From assembly GCA_001642005.1 (NCBI GenBank), contig LWCA01000310.1:1-33087 (forward strand): DNA of 33,087 nucleotides, given 5' to 3'. Source of the stretch: Intoshia linei. Its lineage: Eukaryota > Orthonectida > Rhopaluridae. A program made the position numbers and the translations under genes. This document shows, piece by piece, positions 9,539-20,636 of this stretch; position 1 is the stretch's first letter, and every line of letters begins with the position of its first letter. The notes under the pieces are model-generated. The model was not told the DNA's origin, searched no databases, and saw only the letters and a list, made by a program, of their open reading frames with translations.

Positions 9539-12500
9539 TTATTTGTATTTTATAGAATTTGCATTAATAGAATCCATTATTACAGTTTGAGGGTTTATTT
9601 GGTACTTAAATTCCATTTGACTATTTTCAGGTTGATTGGAAATTGGATACGTTAAGTTGGAACTTGATTCGCAGTACGTAGGCATGTCTGTATTGTCTCT
9701 TGTTTCAATGTTTTGTGAAATATTGTATTTTTCCTAGTTAAATTATCAAAAAATGTGCAAAATGACATTGAGCTTAGAAATTTAAAATACAGAAAATCTA
9801 AGGCCCAGTTAAAAATGTAGTTTATCATCGAAAAACACTTGAAACTCCACTATTTAAATTAAAATAAAGGTATTCCGTAGACCCTTATCATTTAAAGTTA
9901 TAGGGTCCAGAAAACGTTTAATATATTTCGAAAATACTTTCTTACCGAGCTCAACTTGTCAGAAAAGTTAAAAATTACATCCAATTCAGAAAATTCCTCG
10001 GGATACGTTTTAAGGCTTAGTGATTCGTCTTTATAATATTGATTTGTAGAATATTTGAATTCAATTTCTAGCACCTCTTTCATCAAAGGGTTAATATTTT
10101 CGATGTTAATATTATTGATGGCTTTGTATAGTTTTTCATTAATATTTTTAACATCGGTAAGTTTCATAATAAAATTAGCAAACATGGAATCTGATACTGA
10201 AGAAGGATACATGATTTCAACATAATTGCGTAAGGCCATGGTATATTTAATTTGCTCGATTTCAATAGCTTCGCGATTAACAATATTAGGACGGTCAGGG
10301 TTAAATAAGGTGATCATTAATAATAAAAGTAATGTACAAATATCTGCTCCAATTTCATTTAAAATGTGTGAAACAAAGTCGATATATTCTTGGAAAATTT
10401 CAGGTGCAATTTGATGTAATACTTGTATAGGCATAGAGCAAGAAACGGGGTCATCATTTTTGTCTCTAAAATGATCGTGTTCACGTTCATAGGACATTAC
10501 TCCTCTAATAATTAGCAATTCTAGACTACCTCCTTTCAACAAAATTACTTGATCTTCTTGAGTTAAATTACGAAAAGCCGGTATTCTTTTAGACATTTCG
10601 ATAATACGCCTCATGCCAATTTCTGAAATGTTTAAAATATCCGCTATAGTACTGGCGTTACGAATGTTCAATGTGGCCAGATGGGGTATTCTGATTGACG
10701 CATTATAAGCTTTTTGTAAATTGGTCAATAGTTTGATATTGTCATCGGATAGTTTAACGACGTTGTTTATGAGGGCACTGTTTTCAATGTACACATCATG
10801 TGTAATGGGGCAGGTAGTAATTTTATTTTTGGATAGGGTAGTTTTTTTGTTTATTCTATTAACCCTAAAATATTGATATATATTTTATGATATTTACTTG
10901 TTTCTCTCAATCTTTTTTCTTTTTCTACATTTTTCGGCTTCAGATAAAATGTACTCTTTTCGCATTCCAATTGAAAAACATTTTTTGAGTCGGCAACGTT
11001 TACAAAATCGTCGATTGAAAATGTCCATATTGCATTTATCTGCTTGGGTCACGTCCTGGTTTGCACATTTAAAGGATTCCTATAAATAAAATGTAATTAT
11101 CATATATACGAGGTTACTAAAGTCTGGTGTTATTGAAAACAAAAACTCAATTTTTATTTTGAAATCTACCGGTAGGTTGGCATTTAAATTTATAAACCTG
11201 ATTATGCGTTTCCAAAATTTTTTTATCAACGACTTGATTGTACATTTTTTAAAAAACTAATGCAATGTAATTGTTGGTATTATTTAAAATCAAATTTAAA
11301 GTCAATATTTATCAAGACATCTTGTATCATGTCATTGAAAGTCGTGTTGTATGAATAATTTTTTATTATAGTACTATTTTATTAAAACAAGAAATTTGAA
11401 ATAATTAATGGTCCTACTATTAAAAAAAATTTATTCTGATAGAGCTTATTCCATTTGATATAACTACAAAATTTTAACCCCAGAAGTATATGCATTAGGG
11501 TGGACATATTTTTCATAGTAAATAATTATTTTCAGATTTTCTGGAGGGACAAGTGAAAATTTTGTTCGTTTCATTAATCTATACATCTGTACGAAATTTT
11601 ACAAGTCTACCATAATGTTATAGTGGTGCTCAAGGGCGGGAAATATACTAAAATTTGAGTTTTTTTGATTTTGATGAACGTTATGATTATAATAAAATGT
11701 TATTGTATTATAACAATCAATAATTATATTTTTATCATTCATACGTATCTGTATACCAAATTTTAGGAGTCAGCGTTGATATTAAATGAAATAGTAAATT
11801 ACAGATAAATTGATATTTTTATTATTGTCATCTACAAATTTATTTACTTTACAAAATTAATCTATCATTTAATGTTACCTACAAGATCCAAAGACAATAT
11901 ATGGTTAATTTGGTATGTTATGAAAGATTTTGCTTGCTATAATTTTCCGATAATGAGAGATGTATTGAAGGTTTATTTTTATCAGGTTAATAATAACAGT
12001 AGAACGTATTTGTTCTCTGAAATTTAACTGTAATGAAGGTTATGGATTTGTGGAGTACTATTACCATTCCGATTAAACATAAAAACCATATTATAATTAA
12101 GTTAAAGAAATACTGCCAACTCTATAGCCTATTAAAAAAAATGAAAATAGACGATCCAATTCTCAAATACTCTGTGAAGAAAATTTTATTACTCTTATGG
12201 ATAAATTTATTCGATATATCACACACAAATGCAGAATTAATTTGTTCTCATGCGTATTGAATACCGCATATTGCATTGCATTTTGGATTTTATGTCTGCT
12301 AATCAAAACGAAAACTTTTGGATCTTGTCCTATCAGAAATTCATAAATATTGAAATTATGTCCACCCTAATATGCATATGTGAAAAATAATTTTTAATAT
12401 AGTATCAACCAATAATTTTCAAATGTTGAATTAAAATGAAAAAAATGTTAATTGAACGTCTACACATTTCCAATTACTAAATATGGGTGAAAATCTATAT

Positions 12501-15500
12501 AATTGATTCCTTCGGTTTTTTTCATTGCTACGCAATTTTTGATTCTCATTTTTATGAGTATAGTATTCAAAATTATAATATTATCAAACTAAATCATTTA
12601 ATCATTAATTAATTAACATGTAGTTTTAAAATAGTTTAATAAAGAAGTATATAACCTTACATGAATATTCTCAGTAATTTTTCATTGAATTTTCGTAGAT
12701 TTAAAACACGTGTCGCGAAATTATCGAAAATTCTTACGTACATATGTTTACATACATTACGATATGTGTTATATATAGAGTAATTATTTCTAAAAATGTG
12801 TGTGTTTAGTATTTCAAGAACAAACTAGTCTAGGTTAATACCCTAAAAAATGAATGTATGAATGGATACATTTAACATTTATATGGCACAATTTAAAACT
12901 CGTTGGAATAAAAAACCATCCTAATTTTGACATTTTTTGAAAAACACATAAAAACTAGTTTCATTATTTATATCAGGCATTCTCAACTGGGTCCATGTGG
13001 ATACCAAAGGTTTTTTACAGCACTTTTTTGGGGGTACGTGAAAATTATATACATTTTCAGTAACATAAAGTCACTTTTTCATAGTTCGAAAAGTTCACAA
13101 ATCGTAAATTCGTTTTTTCAAAACAAAAGTCCATTTTATTTTCTTGGTTGTGGATAAATATTGATAATAACGCAATTAACATTGGAGGTTTCTTGAAAAA
13201 ATGAAAGTTGAAAAGTATTATTCATAAATATAAATTGAAATCAAAGGAAATGATTCTCTTGTTTTTTTAAAGAATTGACAACTCATTGTAGTTTTTGAAT
13301 GTTTTATTTGATCAATTGCATCATATCTTATTAATAAGGTAAAAATTTCCAATAGGTTGGCGTATTCTCCAGATTGATTTGTTTTTAGCTAGCCCAAGGA
13401 TACATTTATTTTATGATAATGATGTTTCATCAACATCGTTATAATTCCACGTAATTACGAAGATATTTCGAGCACAAATAGTAATCATATGGACTCCTTC
13501 TTTCCTGGTCAAATAATTTTTTGATATAAGGTATTTTGGAGGATTACCTTTTATTATCAGGTTTTATTTTGATATTTTAATGGGACAAAAATTCAGTCAA
13601 TATTCATGATTCTATGAAACATCTACCAAGGGATATAAAATATGTAGTAAACAATTAATAATGTACTATAAACAATACCTGAAAAACATGTTCCATTTTG
13701 GGAACATTGACGAGTTAAAAGTTAATATTAATAGTTCATCAATTTATCATATCGCAAAAATAGAGTACCCCATGTCTTTTGACCATCATTCGTTTCACCC
13801 AAATATAATGATTCATTAAAAATTGTCATTATTATTAATTTTTTTGGGGTCCACACGTTTTTTGTAATATCATCTTAGGGATCAACAGCGAAAAAGGGTT
13901 GAGAATGCCTGATTAATATCAATTATTTGTTAATTTAAAATTATTCAAAATAAAAAATAAAGCATACATTCAATGCAAACATCTTTTTTGATTTATATAC
14001 ATTTAACACGCAGTGTACTACCATTTGGAAACTATACAAAATAAAGAAAATCTTATTGCAGTGTTTGACAAACGGGCGCCCAATAAATTTTATGATCCCA
14101 TCGAAAAATTGAAAGCCAGCTCTACAATTTCATATGGCTGACTTAGATACCTGAAATAAGAATTAAACACTATAAATTTGAAATTTGTTAGCATTTCTAT
14201 ATTTCTAACTAGTGCATATGAAGTATATAACAGATAGTCTTAATATTCAAGAGAAATGCGCAGTTATTAAATTCATAAGTTATGAGATATAATTGATCAT
14301 TATTTTGGGGGAAATATCAGTCTAACAAAATGGTTTTCTTAATATCAATGAGCACTGAAGATACTTTTAGAATCTTTTTTGTGTCTTGTGTAACAGTTCA
14401 AAAACCAAAAGTTTGGCAAGACAATATTTTAAAATTATAGTAATTACCTACAAATTAAATTTGATACTAATAATGTTGCAATAATAATTTGTATGTAATT
14501 TACATGTTAATCCAAATAATGTTAACACATTTTATTATTTACTAGCGTCGTTTAAATTTACTTATTTATTATTTAGAATTATTCGTTAAAAACGAAACAA
14601 AAATATAAAATATTAACAATGCTAAATAACCCACTTTGTTATATTTAATTAATAAATGACACTTACATTTTAATAATAAACACTTAGAAATTTACAATTA
14701 CATCACTAGTTTAAAAAATTAAAATTTCTATAGAAAAATAAATTAAAATTACCAATCCTTTTGGTGCATTCCTTCTAAAAAACGCTTTGCAGGATTCACA
14801 GCTGATTGCATCAAAATTGTATCCTAATGCCTAGATTAAAACAATCAAAATACTAATACATCAGTACATGCGTTATACATTTTAAAAATAACACTCAAAT
14901 TACAAGCAAAGTTATCTCTACACAGGCGTCTCCAGGTATTACCTTTAAGGTAAAACCTTGCCCTATCATCTCAATCTATCAGATTAATCTTTTTTTTAAT
15001 TTTCGGACTGTTAATTATTTCACATTTTTTGTTTAATAAAATATTTCGGAAAAAAATATATATGAATACTAAAATGCTTTTTTGACCGTGAAGTCGTCAC
15101 TTATTCAGATAAAAATTTTTTGTGTGTGTTAACAGGATACAACTGTACCATCTGTAAATTTTTTAAATTCTAGGGTTGTTTTCATAAACAAAGAGTCATT
15201 TGGGGTTTTGGCCTGAAGATATATTTTTTAAATTCTCGATCTCGTTTGATTTTCAAAAAAAAGGACAATTGGGCTTTTTGACTCGTAAAATGTAAGTTTG
15301 GGAGGTTGAAATTTATTTTGCTAACACGCCCGGAAAAAACTATAATTGAAATGTGGACTTTATAAAATTCTAAGACTGGTAGTTATTAACATAAACGGTA
15401 ACACACACAAACAAATATTGCGTAGCATATATAAGTAAAGATTAAGGTATGTAGAAAGATATGCAGACCAGCGGTTTGGAAATACTGCTCTAAATTTCTC

Positions 15501-18500
15501 CAGCAGAATTCACTATTCATTTTGATTTAGTTGTAAAAAATTAAAACACAACTTTTAAAGCATTTATATTGTAATGAATAATTATAATTATTCTATAGGC
15601 AAATTATATATAATTTATATTATAATTGGAATAGTTAATTAATTTTCCATAATATTTTAAATAAAGTAAATTAGAATAAATTAGACATGAATAAATGTTA
15701 AATAATGATAAATTAAAATGTGGACTCTGTTTACTGTATTATAGTTTTCAAATAAATACTTATTAACCTGTGTCCCTACTTAAACTGACAAAACTAGCCA
15801 ATGAATAAATATAAAACTTTTCATTATGAAGACGATGGTGCAATTTAAATGTTTCAATTATTAAAGTGACCACCAACTTTTTGCACTTCAAAAACTGAAT
15901 TTTTTTTTCTTCTCTAAATCTTGAAGTCTCAATTGTGTCACATCTCATGAAAATATTGATATCGTGACTATTTCTTTTTAGCATCCTAGCAATTTGTATG
16001 ATTAATATATGATTGTATATTATATATTGACAATGTATGTAATATTTTATGAATGTCACAGACAGCAGTTTTATTTTTTCTAATATCCATTTATAAGATA
16101 ACGCCTGAAATTTTATATTTTTAACCTTTTCATACCTCACACCTTACACCTATGTTATTTATGTTCTTATTCTTTATATTATATGTCTATATAATGAATA
16201 CATTGTATCAATTATTTAAAAGAATTAATTCCTACAGGATTTTATTAGATCGATGGAGATTTAGAGTAAGAGTTAAAAATTAAAAAACTTTAAAAAATTT
16301 CAGTCAATTAATACAGTCAAATCTCATTTAACGAAAATGACCAAACGTTAAAATGGCATATTCGTTAACCCTTTCACTGTCTATGTATTCTATACTATAC
16401 ACAGCAATTTCACTTCACACGTCTACGTATTCTATGATATACACAGCATAATTTTGAAAAACTTTATTCTTTTATTTTCATACATTTTATCATAGGTAAT
16501 TTAAAAGTAATGAAAGCTTAAATTAAAATATAAATTACAGACGTGTGGCGATAGTACATAAAATTGCATCAGACAGTGAAAGGGTTAAAAGAGGTCATGA
16601 ATAATATAAAATAGCAGAAGGATTTATGAACTCAAAACGGTTGAAAACCACTGATCTAACGGTACAAATTAGCAAATTATTCACTAACAATTTATCTACT
16701 AACGGTGGTTGACTAATTGAATTTTAATTTCAAAAATTTGGAATAATTAATTTAATTAATTTTTAGATTAATATAATAAGAAAAATTGATTTATTCACAA
16801 GGTTAATGTAAAAATATACATTATGTATATTTGAAAAAGTCACACCTTACAGATAACGTTTTGTACAAAACAGAAACTAGTAAAAGAAATATAGTCAAAC
16901 ATTGACTTTACTAACAATTTACAAAAACTTTACTAACGATATTTCACTATTCATCAACGTTTTTTCAAAATAGATAAAAAATGTTTTAATGACTTTTTTA
17001 TATGTATCCTTTACTACATAAAATTGAATATCTGTGTCTGTTACCGTTTATTTAAAAAATTGACAGTCGTACGATTTAAACAACCGCAGTTTATAATACA
17101 GTTTTCCCAGAACGTGTTTATATCCATTTTTCAGTTTCAGAATAAGAGTCCTTCAGGGTAAAAAACCCAATTTGCCGTTTTATTTAAAAATAAAATAAGC
17201 CCAAAAATTTAATAAAACATACACTCTGGAACGCGTTTTAAAATCATTTACATTGTTGTAAATCTTAGCCTCAGAAACATACACCTTCATGGTCAAAACC
17301 ACAAATTATGTTAAAAAAATAAAACATGTCCTAAAATTTTTTAAAACATACATTCTAATTATTTTTTAAAATCATCAGTATTTTAATAAATGGCAACCTC
17401 AAAAAAGTGCATTTTCACGACAAAAACCCCATATTCCCTTTTTTTAAAAATGAAAATTAGTCCTACAATTTAAAAATAATTATAGCTGATAGTTATATCC
17501 AGTGAACACAAAAAAAAAATTTCAATCTGACAAAGTGACGACTTCACGGTCAAAAAAGAACTTTATTCATTTTTTTATTTCGAAACTATTTTATTAACCC
17601 TTCACTACTCGCAAATGATCATTTTTGACCCTGTTTAATGAATGAAATTTGGCTTATACGATGAATTAACAAATTGTAAATAAATTAATTTACGAGGAAT
17701 GAAATATAATACAATCCAAGCGACATGAAACGTTTTCTTTATTAGAATTGTCTTAAACTACAGTGGTGTATAGTTCAATGAGTACATCAATGTTTTCATT
17801 ATCTAGTATTTATAACGATACTTATATTTTGAGATCAATTTGTACATTGAGAATTATAAAAACCCCAATTTCTAATACAGTTTTTCGAGCACGATGTTTT
17901 AATGCAAGTTTGGTTTTCATAAATAGTCTTTTAGAGTAAAAAGCCAAAACTGCTTTTTTTAAAAAATAAAAATCACCCTTATCATTTTCAAAAACATAAA
18001 TTTTTAACACGTTTTAAAATCATTAATATTATCATAAATCACAGCATCAGAAACTTACAACTTCATGGTAAAAACCTTATATTACCCTTTTTTTAAAAAT
18101 CAAAAACACCTTAGAATTATATAAAACATACATTCTAGGATAGTTCATAAAATAATCAGCATCATCATTAAAAAAATTCAATAACTAATATTCCTACAAT
18201 ATGTAGAATTAAAAAAAATAATTGTCAAGAAGGGTCTGTGAATAATGAACATTCAAGCATTCGCGGAGCGACACTTCTAGCTCTTATCCGTTCATATTTA
18301 TAAATTTTATCTATGGTTAGGATTCGTAAATGATTCCAGTAATACTGACCCAGTATCCCAAATTAAAAATAAAATTACAAAGATTAATTAAAAATATTAT
18401 TTAGTATATAAAAATTAATGACAACATACAAGACAACTGAAAAATATTTGAAAATAATTGATAATTAAATATAGGTTAACGCACTGTGATATACTACATG

Positions 18501-19098
18501 TAAAATTTAGATGTTAGTAAATTCTTTTATTTAGACTAAATAAAAGAATTGAAAAGTTCGCATGTCAATGACCTATCGTATATGGCTATTTTGTACTCGG
18601 CATAAGCTATATTGCGTTCAAAATAAAATACTCCCTACTCAATCACATTGTCAGATAATTTGAAGTATATAGTACAAAATATGCAGCAAGTTTGTACATT
18701 GTACTGACAATTGATCAATGAAAATAGTTTTCTCATAAATAAAAATAAATCACCCTATCTCCACAGACCCCACAAACTTTGTTTTTATCTGTGCGATGTT
18801 TTTTCTTTGAATCATTTTCACTTGAATACATTTTTTGAGCATGTTCATCATTAAACGATTTCATATGGCAAGTCAAGTCATTTGGTAGGGATTGGTTAAA
18901 ATTTGGATTGAATTCCAAATCCGATTTATTATGAGAATCTAGATTTTTAAAACCAGACATGGAAATTTTAGAAATTTTGTCGGACAGGTTAATAGAGTCT
19001 TTAAATGAAAAGTTGGATGACATGTTGATTGAACGGGTAGACAGATCGACCAACTTTGAGCTAGCATCTCTATCTGACTCTTCAATATATGTAGTCAT
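9539..19098 (-). CDS. HR96/NR1J-like nuclear receptor, 5 exons
   Basis: Ligand-regulated transcription factor of the group containing insect HR96 and nematode DAF-12/NHR-8. Exons are 19098-18754, 14830-14753, 11079-10898, 10864-9946 and 9733-9539, giving 572 residues. DNA-binding domain: CGVCGDR at the end of exon 1 (109-115), then ALGYNFDAISCESCKAFFRRN with P-box CESCKA (126-131), the HR96/DAF-12 type. Finger 2 uses C146, C157, C167 and C170, followed by RLKKCFSIGMRKEYILSE as in HR96. Finger 2 has 10 residues between its first two cysteines instead of the usual 5. Ligand-binding domain: FRNLTQEDQVILLKGG (299-314), the LBD signature, and LFNPDRPNIVNREAIE. AF-2-like PLMKEVLEIEF is at about 461-471, with a roughly 100-residue tail after it. 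Introns are 3923, 3673, 33 and 212 bp; the first two are full of transposons. An in-frame stop precedes the start ATG. The last exon is joined by frame and splice sites, not homology. Confidence 0.9.
11415..11494 (+). repeat. Repeat A, third copy, left part (interrupted)
   Basis: Matches the first part of repeat A (AGAGCTTATTCCATTTGATA, then CAAAATTTTAACCCCAGAAG) and breaks at TATATGCA, where a 0.9-kb element is inserted. The copy resumes at 12371 with TATGCATATGTGAAAAATAA. Confidence 0.75.
11495..12370. mobile_element. Nested insertion with TTAGGGTGGACATA ends (876 bp)
   Basis: Left end TTAGGGTGGACATA, right end its exact complement TATGTCCACCCTAA. Similarity continues weakly inward (GGGACAAGTGAAAATTTTGT against AGGACAAGATCCAAAAGTTT). 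It splits a copy of repeat A and is flanked by TATGCA on both sides (7 bp if one base is shared), consistent with a 6-7 bp target duplication. No transposase is recognisable; the 75-codon open frame inside (12033-12260) matches nothing I know. Single ends of the same type occur near 2526 and possibly 27702. Superfamily unassigned. Lies in HR96-like intron 2. Confidence 0.75.
12371..12520 (+). repeat. Repeat A, third copy, right part
   Basis: Continues repeat A after the insertion: GTGAAAAATAATTTTTAATA, TAGTATCAACCAATAATTTT, GAACGTCTACACATTTCCAA and GATTCCTTCGG. These align in order with 2290-2450. Confidence 0.7.
12974..13911. mobile_element. hAT-type non-autonomous element (938 bp)
   Basis: Left end CAGGCATTCTCAAC and the right end, its exact complement GTTGAGAATGCCTG, form 14-bp perfect terminal inverted repeats. 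The flanks ATTTATAT and ATTAATAT match at 7 of 8 positions, consistent with an old 8-bp hAT target duplication. The motif CAGNNNTTCTCAAC is typical of hAT MITEs. There is no transposase ORF; the 76-codon frame at 12927-13157 spans the boundary and is chance. Located in HR96-like intron 2. Confidence 0.85.
15040..15415 (-). repeat. Dispersed repeat F with about 120-bp subunits, copy 1
   Basis: Read on the minus strand it runs from GTGTGTGTTACCGTTTATGT to the block CACGGTCAAAAAAGCATTTT. The same termini occur at 17022-17590 and 26885-27345. Internal blocks of the form CAAAANNCCAAATTNNCCTTTTTTT recur at roughly 110-130 bp. A partial relative is at 1480-1690. Non-coding, inside HR96-like intron 1. 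Confidence 0.6.
15763..16140 (-). other. Open frame of 125 codons, probably not a gene
   Basis: The longest open frame in HR96-like intron 1, running from a Met to a stop. The product is rich in Ile, Lys, Tyr and His, with no motif I recognise. Its composition is what AT-rich random sequence yields. It has no recognisable splice continuation, promoter or poly(A) signal specific to it. I list it only so that it is not overlooked; a relic transposon fragment is possible. Confidence 0.12.
16369..16584. mobile_element. piggyBac MITE with TTAA target duplications (216 bp)
   Basis: Perfect 14-bp terminal inverted repeats, CCCTTTCACTGTCT on the left and AGACAGTGAAAGGG on the right, are each flanked by TTAA (16365-16368 and 16585-16588). 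The TTAA site and CCC start are diagnostic for piggyBac. Inside are two related subterminal blocks, CTATGTATTCTATACTATAC and CTACGTATTCTATGATATAC, about 45 bp apart, possibly transposase-binding repeats. It interrupts an older sequence beginning ACAGTCAAATCTCATTTAAC that resembles a pogo/Tigger end. Confidence 0.92.
16625..16653. mobile_element. Isolated hAT-like right end
   Basis: GGTTGAAAACCACTG followed by ATCTAACG looks like a hAT terminus (reverse complement CAGTGGTTTTCAACC) and its 8-bp target. No left end or matching duplication was found, so this is a fragment. Confidence 0.35.
17022..17590 (+). repeat. Dispersed repeat F with tandem subunits, copy 2
   Basis: Begins ATTGAATATCTGTGTCTGTT and ACCGTTTATTTAAAAAATT, the same end as the inverted copy finishing at 27345. 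It contains at least three degenerate subunits of about 110-130 bp with the theme CAGAAACATACACCTTCATG, then GTCAAAACCNCAAATT, then AAACATACATTCT, then TTTTAAAATCATNANNATT. It ends with AAAGTGACGACTTCACGGTC, AAAAAAGAAC. Located in HR96-like intron 1. Confidence 0.65.
17594..17625. mobile_element. Possible piggyBac-like single end
   Basis: TTAACCCTTCACTACTCGC followed by AAATGATCATTTTTGACC starts with a TTAA/CCC combination like the MITE at 16369, but no opposite end (GGGTTAA) is present downstream. Probably a relic terminus. Confidence 0.3.
17860..18170 (+). repeat. Dispersed repeat F, copy 3 (subunits only)
   Basis: Two to three subunits of the same type as 17022-17590: TTTTTCGAGCACGATGTTTT, AAACATAAATTTTTAACACG, TTTTAAAATCATTAATATTA, CAGAAACTTACAACTTCATG, AAACATACATTCTAGGATAG. 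The flanking termini are not evident, so it may be a fragment separated by the piggyBac-like end at 17594. Confidence 0.55.
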
Positions 19099-20437
19099 TA
19101 CTACCGAGTGATGTATCTAAATATAAAAATATAGTTTATCAGTCAAAAAAATACAGCCGAATCACACCTCATAAACGTGTGATTTTAATCATCATGTCGG
19201 TTAATTATACGAAATAAATTACAATTTATAATTTTACCTATGTAATTAAATTTAGAAACGTATATTCAAAAACTAGTAATAAAGTGCATATGAATCGTAC
19301 TCTTAACTGTAAATATAGTTAGTACACAGATCGAGTACTCCAATATACTGAATACATAGTAATTAAAAGCCTAGAATGACTACAATTTAAGTATCTATAG
19401 TACTTTGCCTTAATTCTTGTTTACATTACGCAACACAAATTTGCTTTCTAGCTCAAATATTCAGGCTCAGACGAATTTTCAAAAAATTCAAATTCATGTT
19501 TGAATTCCAAACATTCATGAAGCAATTCATAATAGGGCAATAAACTTCGATCATTTACACAGATAAACTAACCATATTGATTTTGCATTTTACGATCATC
19601 TCACTGAATAATTCTGGTTAGTAATATTAGTTGTGCAGATTGACTTGTCTAATTTAGTTAATATTTGCGTATTTTTTTGTTATTACGTATACTTATATTT
19701 TACATTTCCAAATATCAAAACTATGTAAGCATCGTAAATGTTTATTGTAAGACTGTTTGCAAATGCAATTTAATGCTGTAATTTTTTGTTCACCATTTGT
19801 GTAATCATGAACACTTAATAATCGAGTCCCAAATGTTAACTTAGTAGAGGGTTGACTCTATATCAGTATGGTCTATTTAATTAGCTATGTATGGAAAGCT
19901 TTATTTTGGAAAGTCCATTATTTGGCTCAGGATATCAACTTAGACATATTCATGACTGTCAACGAGAAATTCTGGGTTCTACAAATCACCTTTAAACACT
20001 TTTCTAAATTAGGTTAAAAATCAAAAATTACTCGTGCAAAAAAATATATAACTAGTAATTGAAATTTAAAATTCTAATTTAAGATTCTAAACTTGTTCGA
20101 TGTATCAATGTTCTACAATCGGGCTGTTGTTTAATCAAAATTTAAAACAAACAATGTAATTAAATAAACTTAATGCGGCCATGTATTTTACATTATACAT
20201 ACATACCAGCCAATAAAAAATTTCAAAAACTATGCTTAGTGCCATATATCATTATACGACTATATAAAGAGTACAATTCTGCAAGTCCTTACATTGATAA
20301 TTCCAAGGTTCAAGAGAATAAAATTGGTCCCTACAATGTACAAACCCATGTTAAGACTGACAAACTGGAAAATCAACGAATATTACGAAATAAAAACATT
20401 TTACTGTGTTAAAATCAGAAAAAGGCTTTTTTATATA
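19099..20437. other. Gene-free gap upstream of the HR96-like gene
   Basis: Presumed 5' region of the HR96-like gene (transcribed leftward). It contains an inverted repeat AATCACAC (19160-19167) and GTGTGATT (19177-19184) about 65 bp upstream of the start codon. Nothing else is recognisable: the short open frames at 20173-20482 have no family features. No core promoter motif is distinct from the AT-rich background. Confidence 0.4.
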
Positions 20438-20610
20438 CACTATTGGAAAAAATTATTGCAAAATTTGCATATTGTTAAATAAAAATTGACTAAAAACGCA
20501 AAATCTCGAAATTTAAATTATATAATAACAATAATATATATTTACAAAAAATGTATATCTTACAGTAAAAAAATTCATTAGTACCCACGAAAATACAACA
20601 TTAATTTCAG
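20438..20610 (+). repeat. Left terminal inverted repeat of the Tc1-like element
   Basis: 173-bp arm pairing with 21652-21825, ending just before the transposase start. Long arms of this size are of the IR/DR class known in Tc1 relatives, where internal repeats bind transposase. Confidence 0.85.
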
Positions 20611-20636
20611 AAAAATTGTTTTCAAATGGGTCGATA

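Noticed and set aside
9898-9945. Continuation of the receptor LBD exon to a stop at 9898
   Set aside because: A good donor (TCG|GTAAGA) at 9945 and an in-frame acceptor at 9734 lead to a 64-codon open exon rich in Asn/Ser/Gln, a more protein-like composition than the Phe/Leu-rich read-through. RNA evidence would decide.
14059-15488. Possible single hAT element with ends CAGTGTTTGACAAACG and CCAGCGGTTTGGAAATACTG
   Set aside because: The flanking octamers (TCTTATTG and CTCTAAAT) do not match, and the interval contains the conserved P-box exon of the receptor gene.
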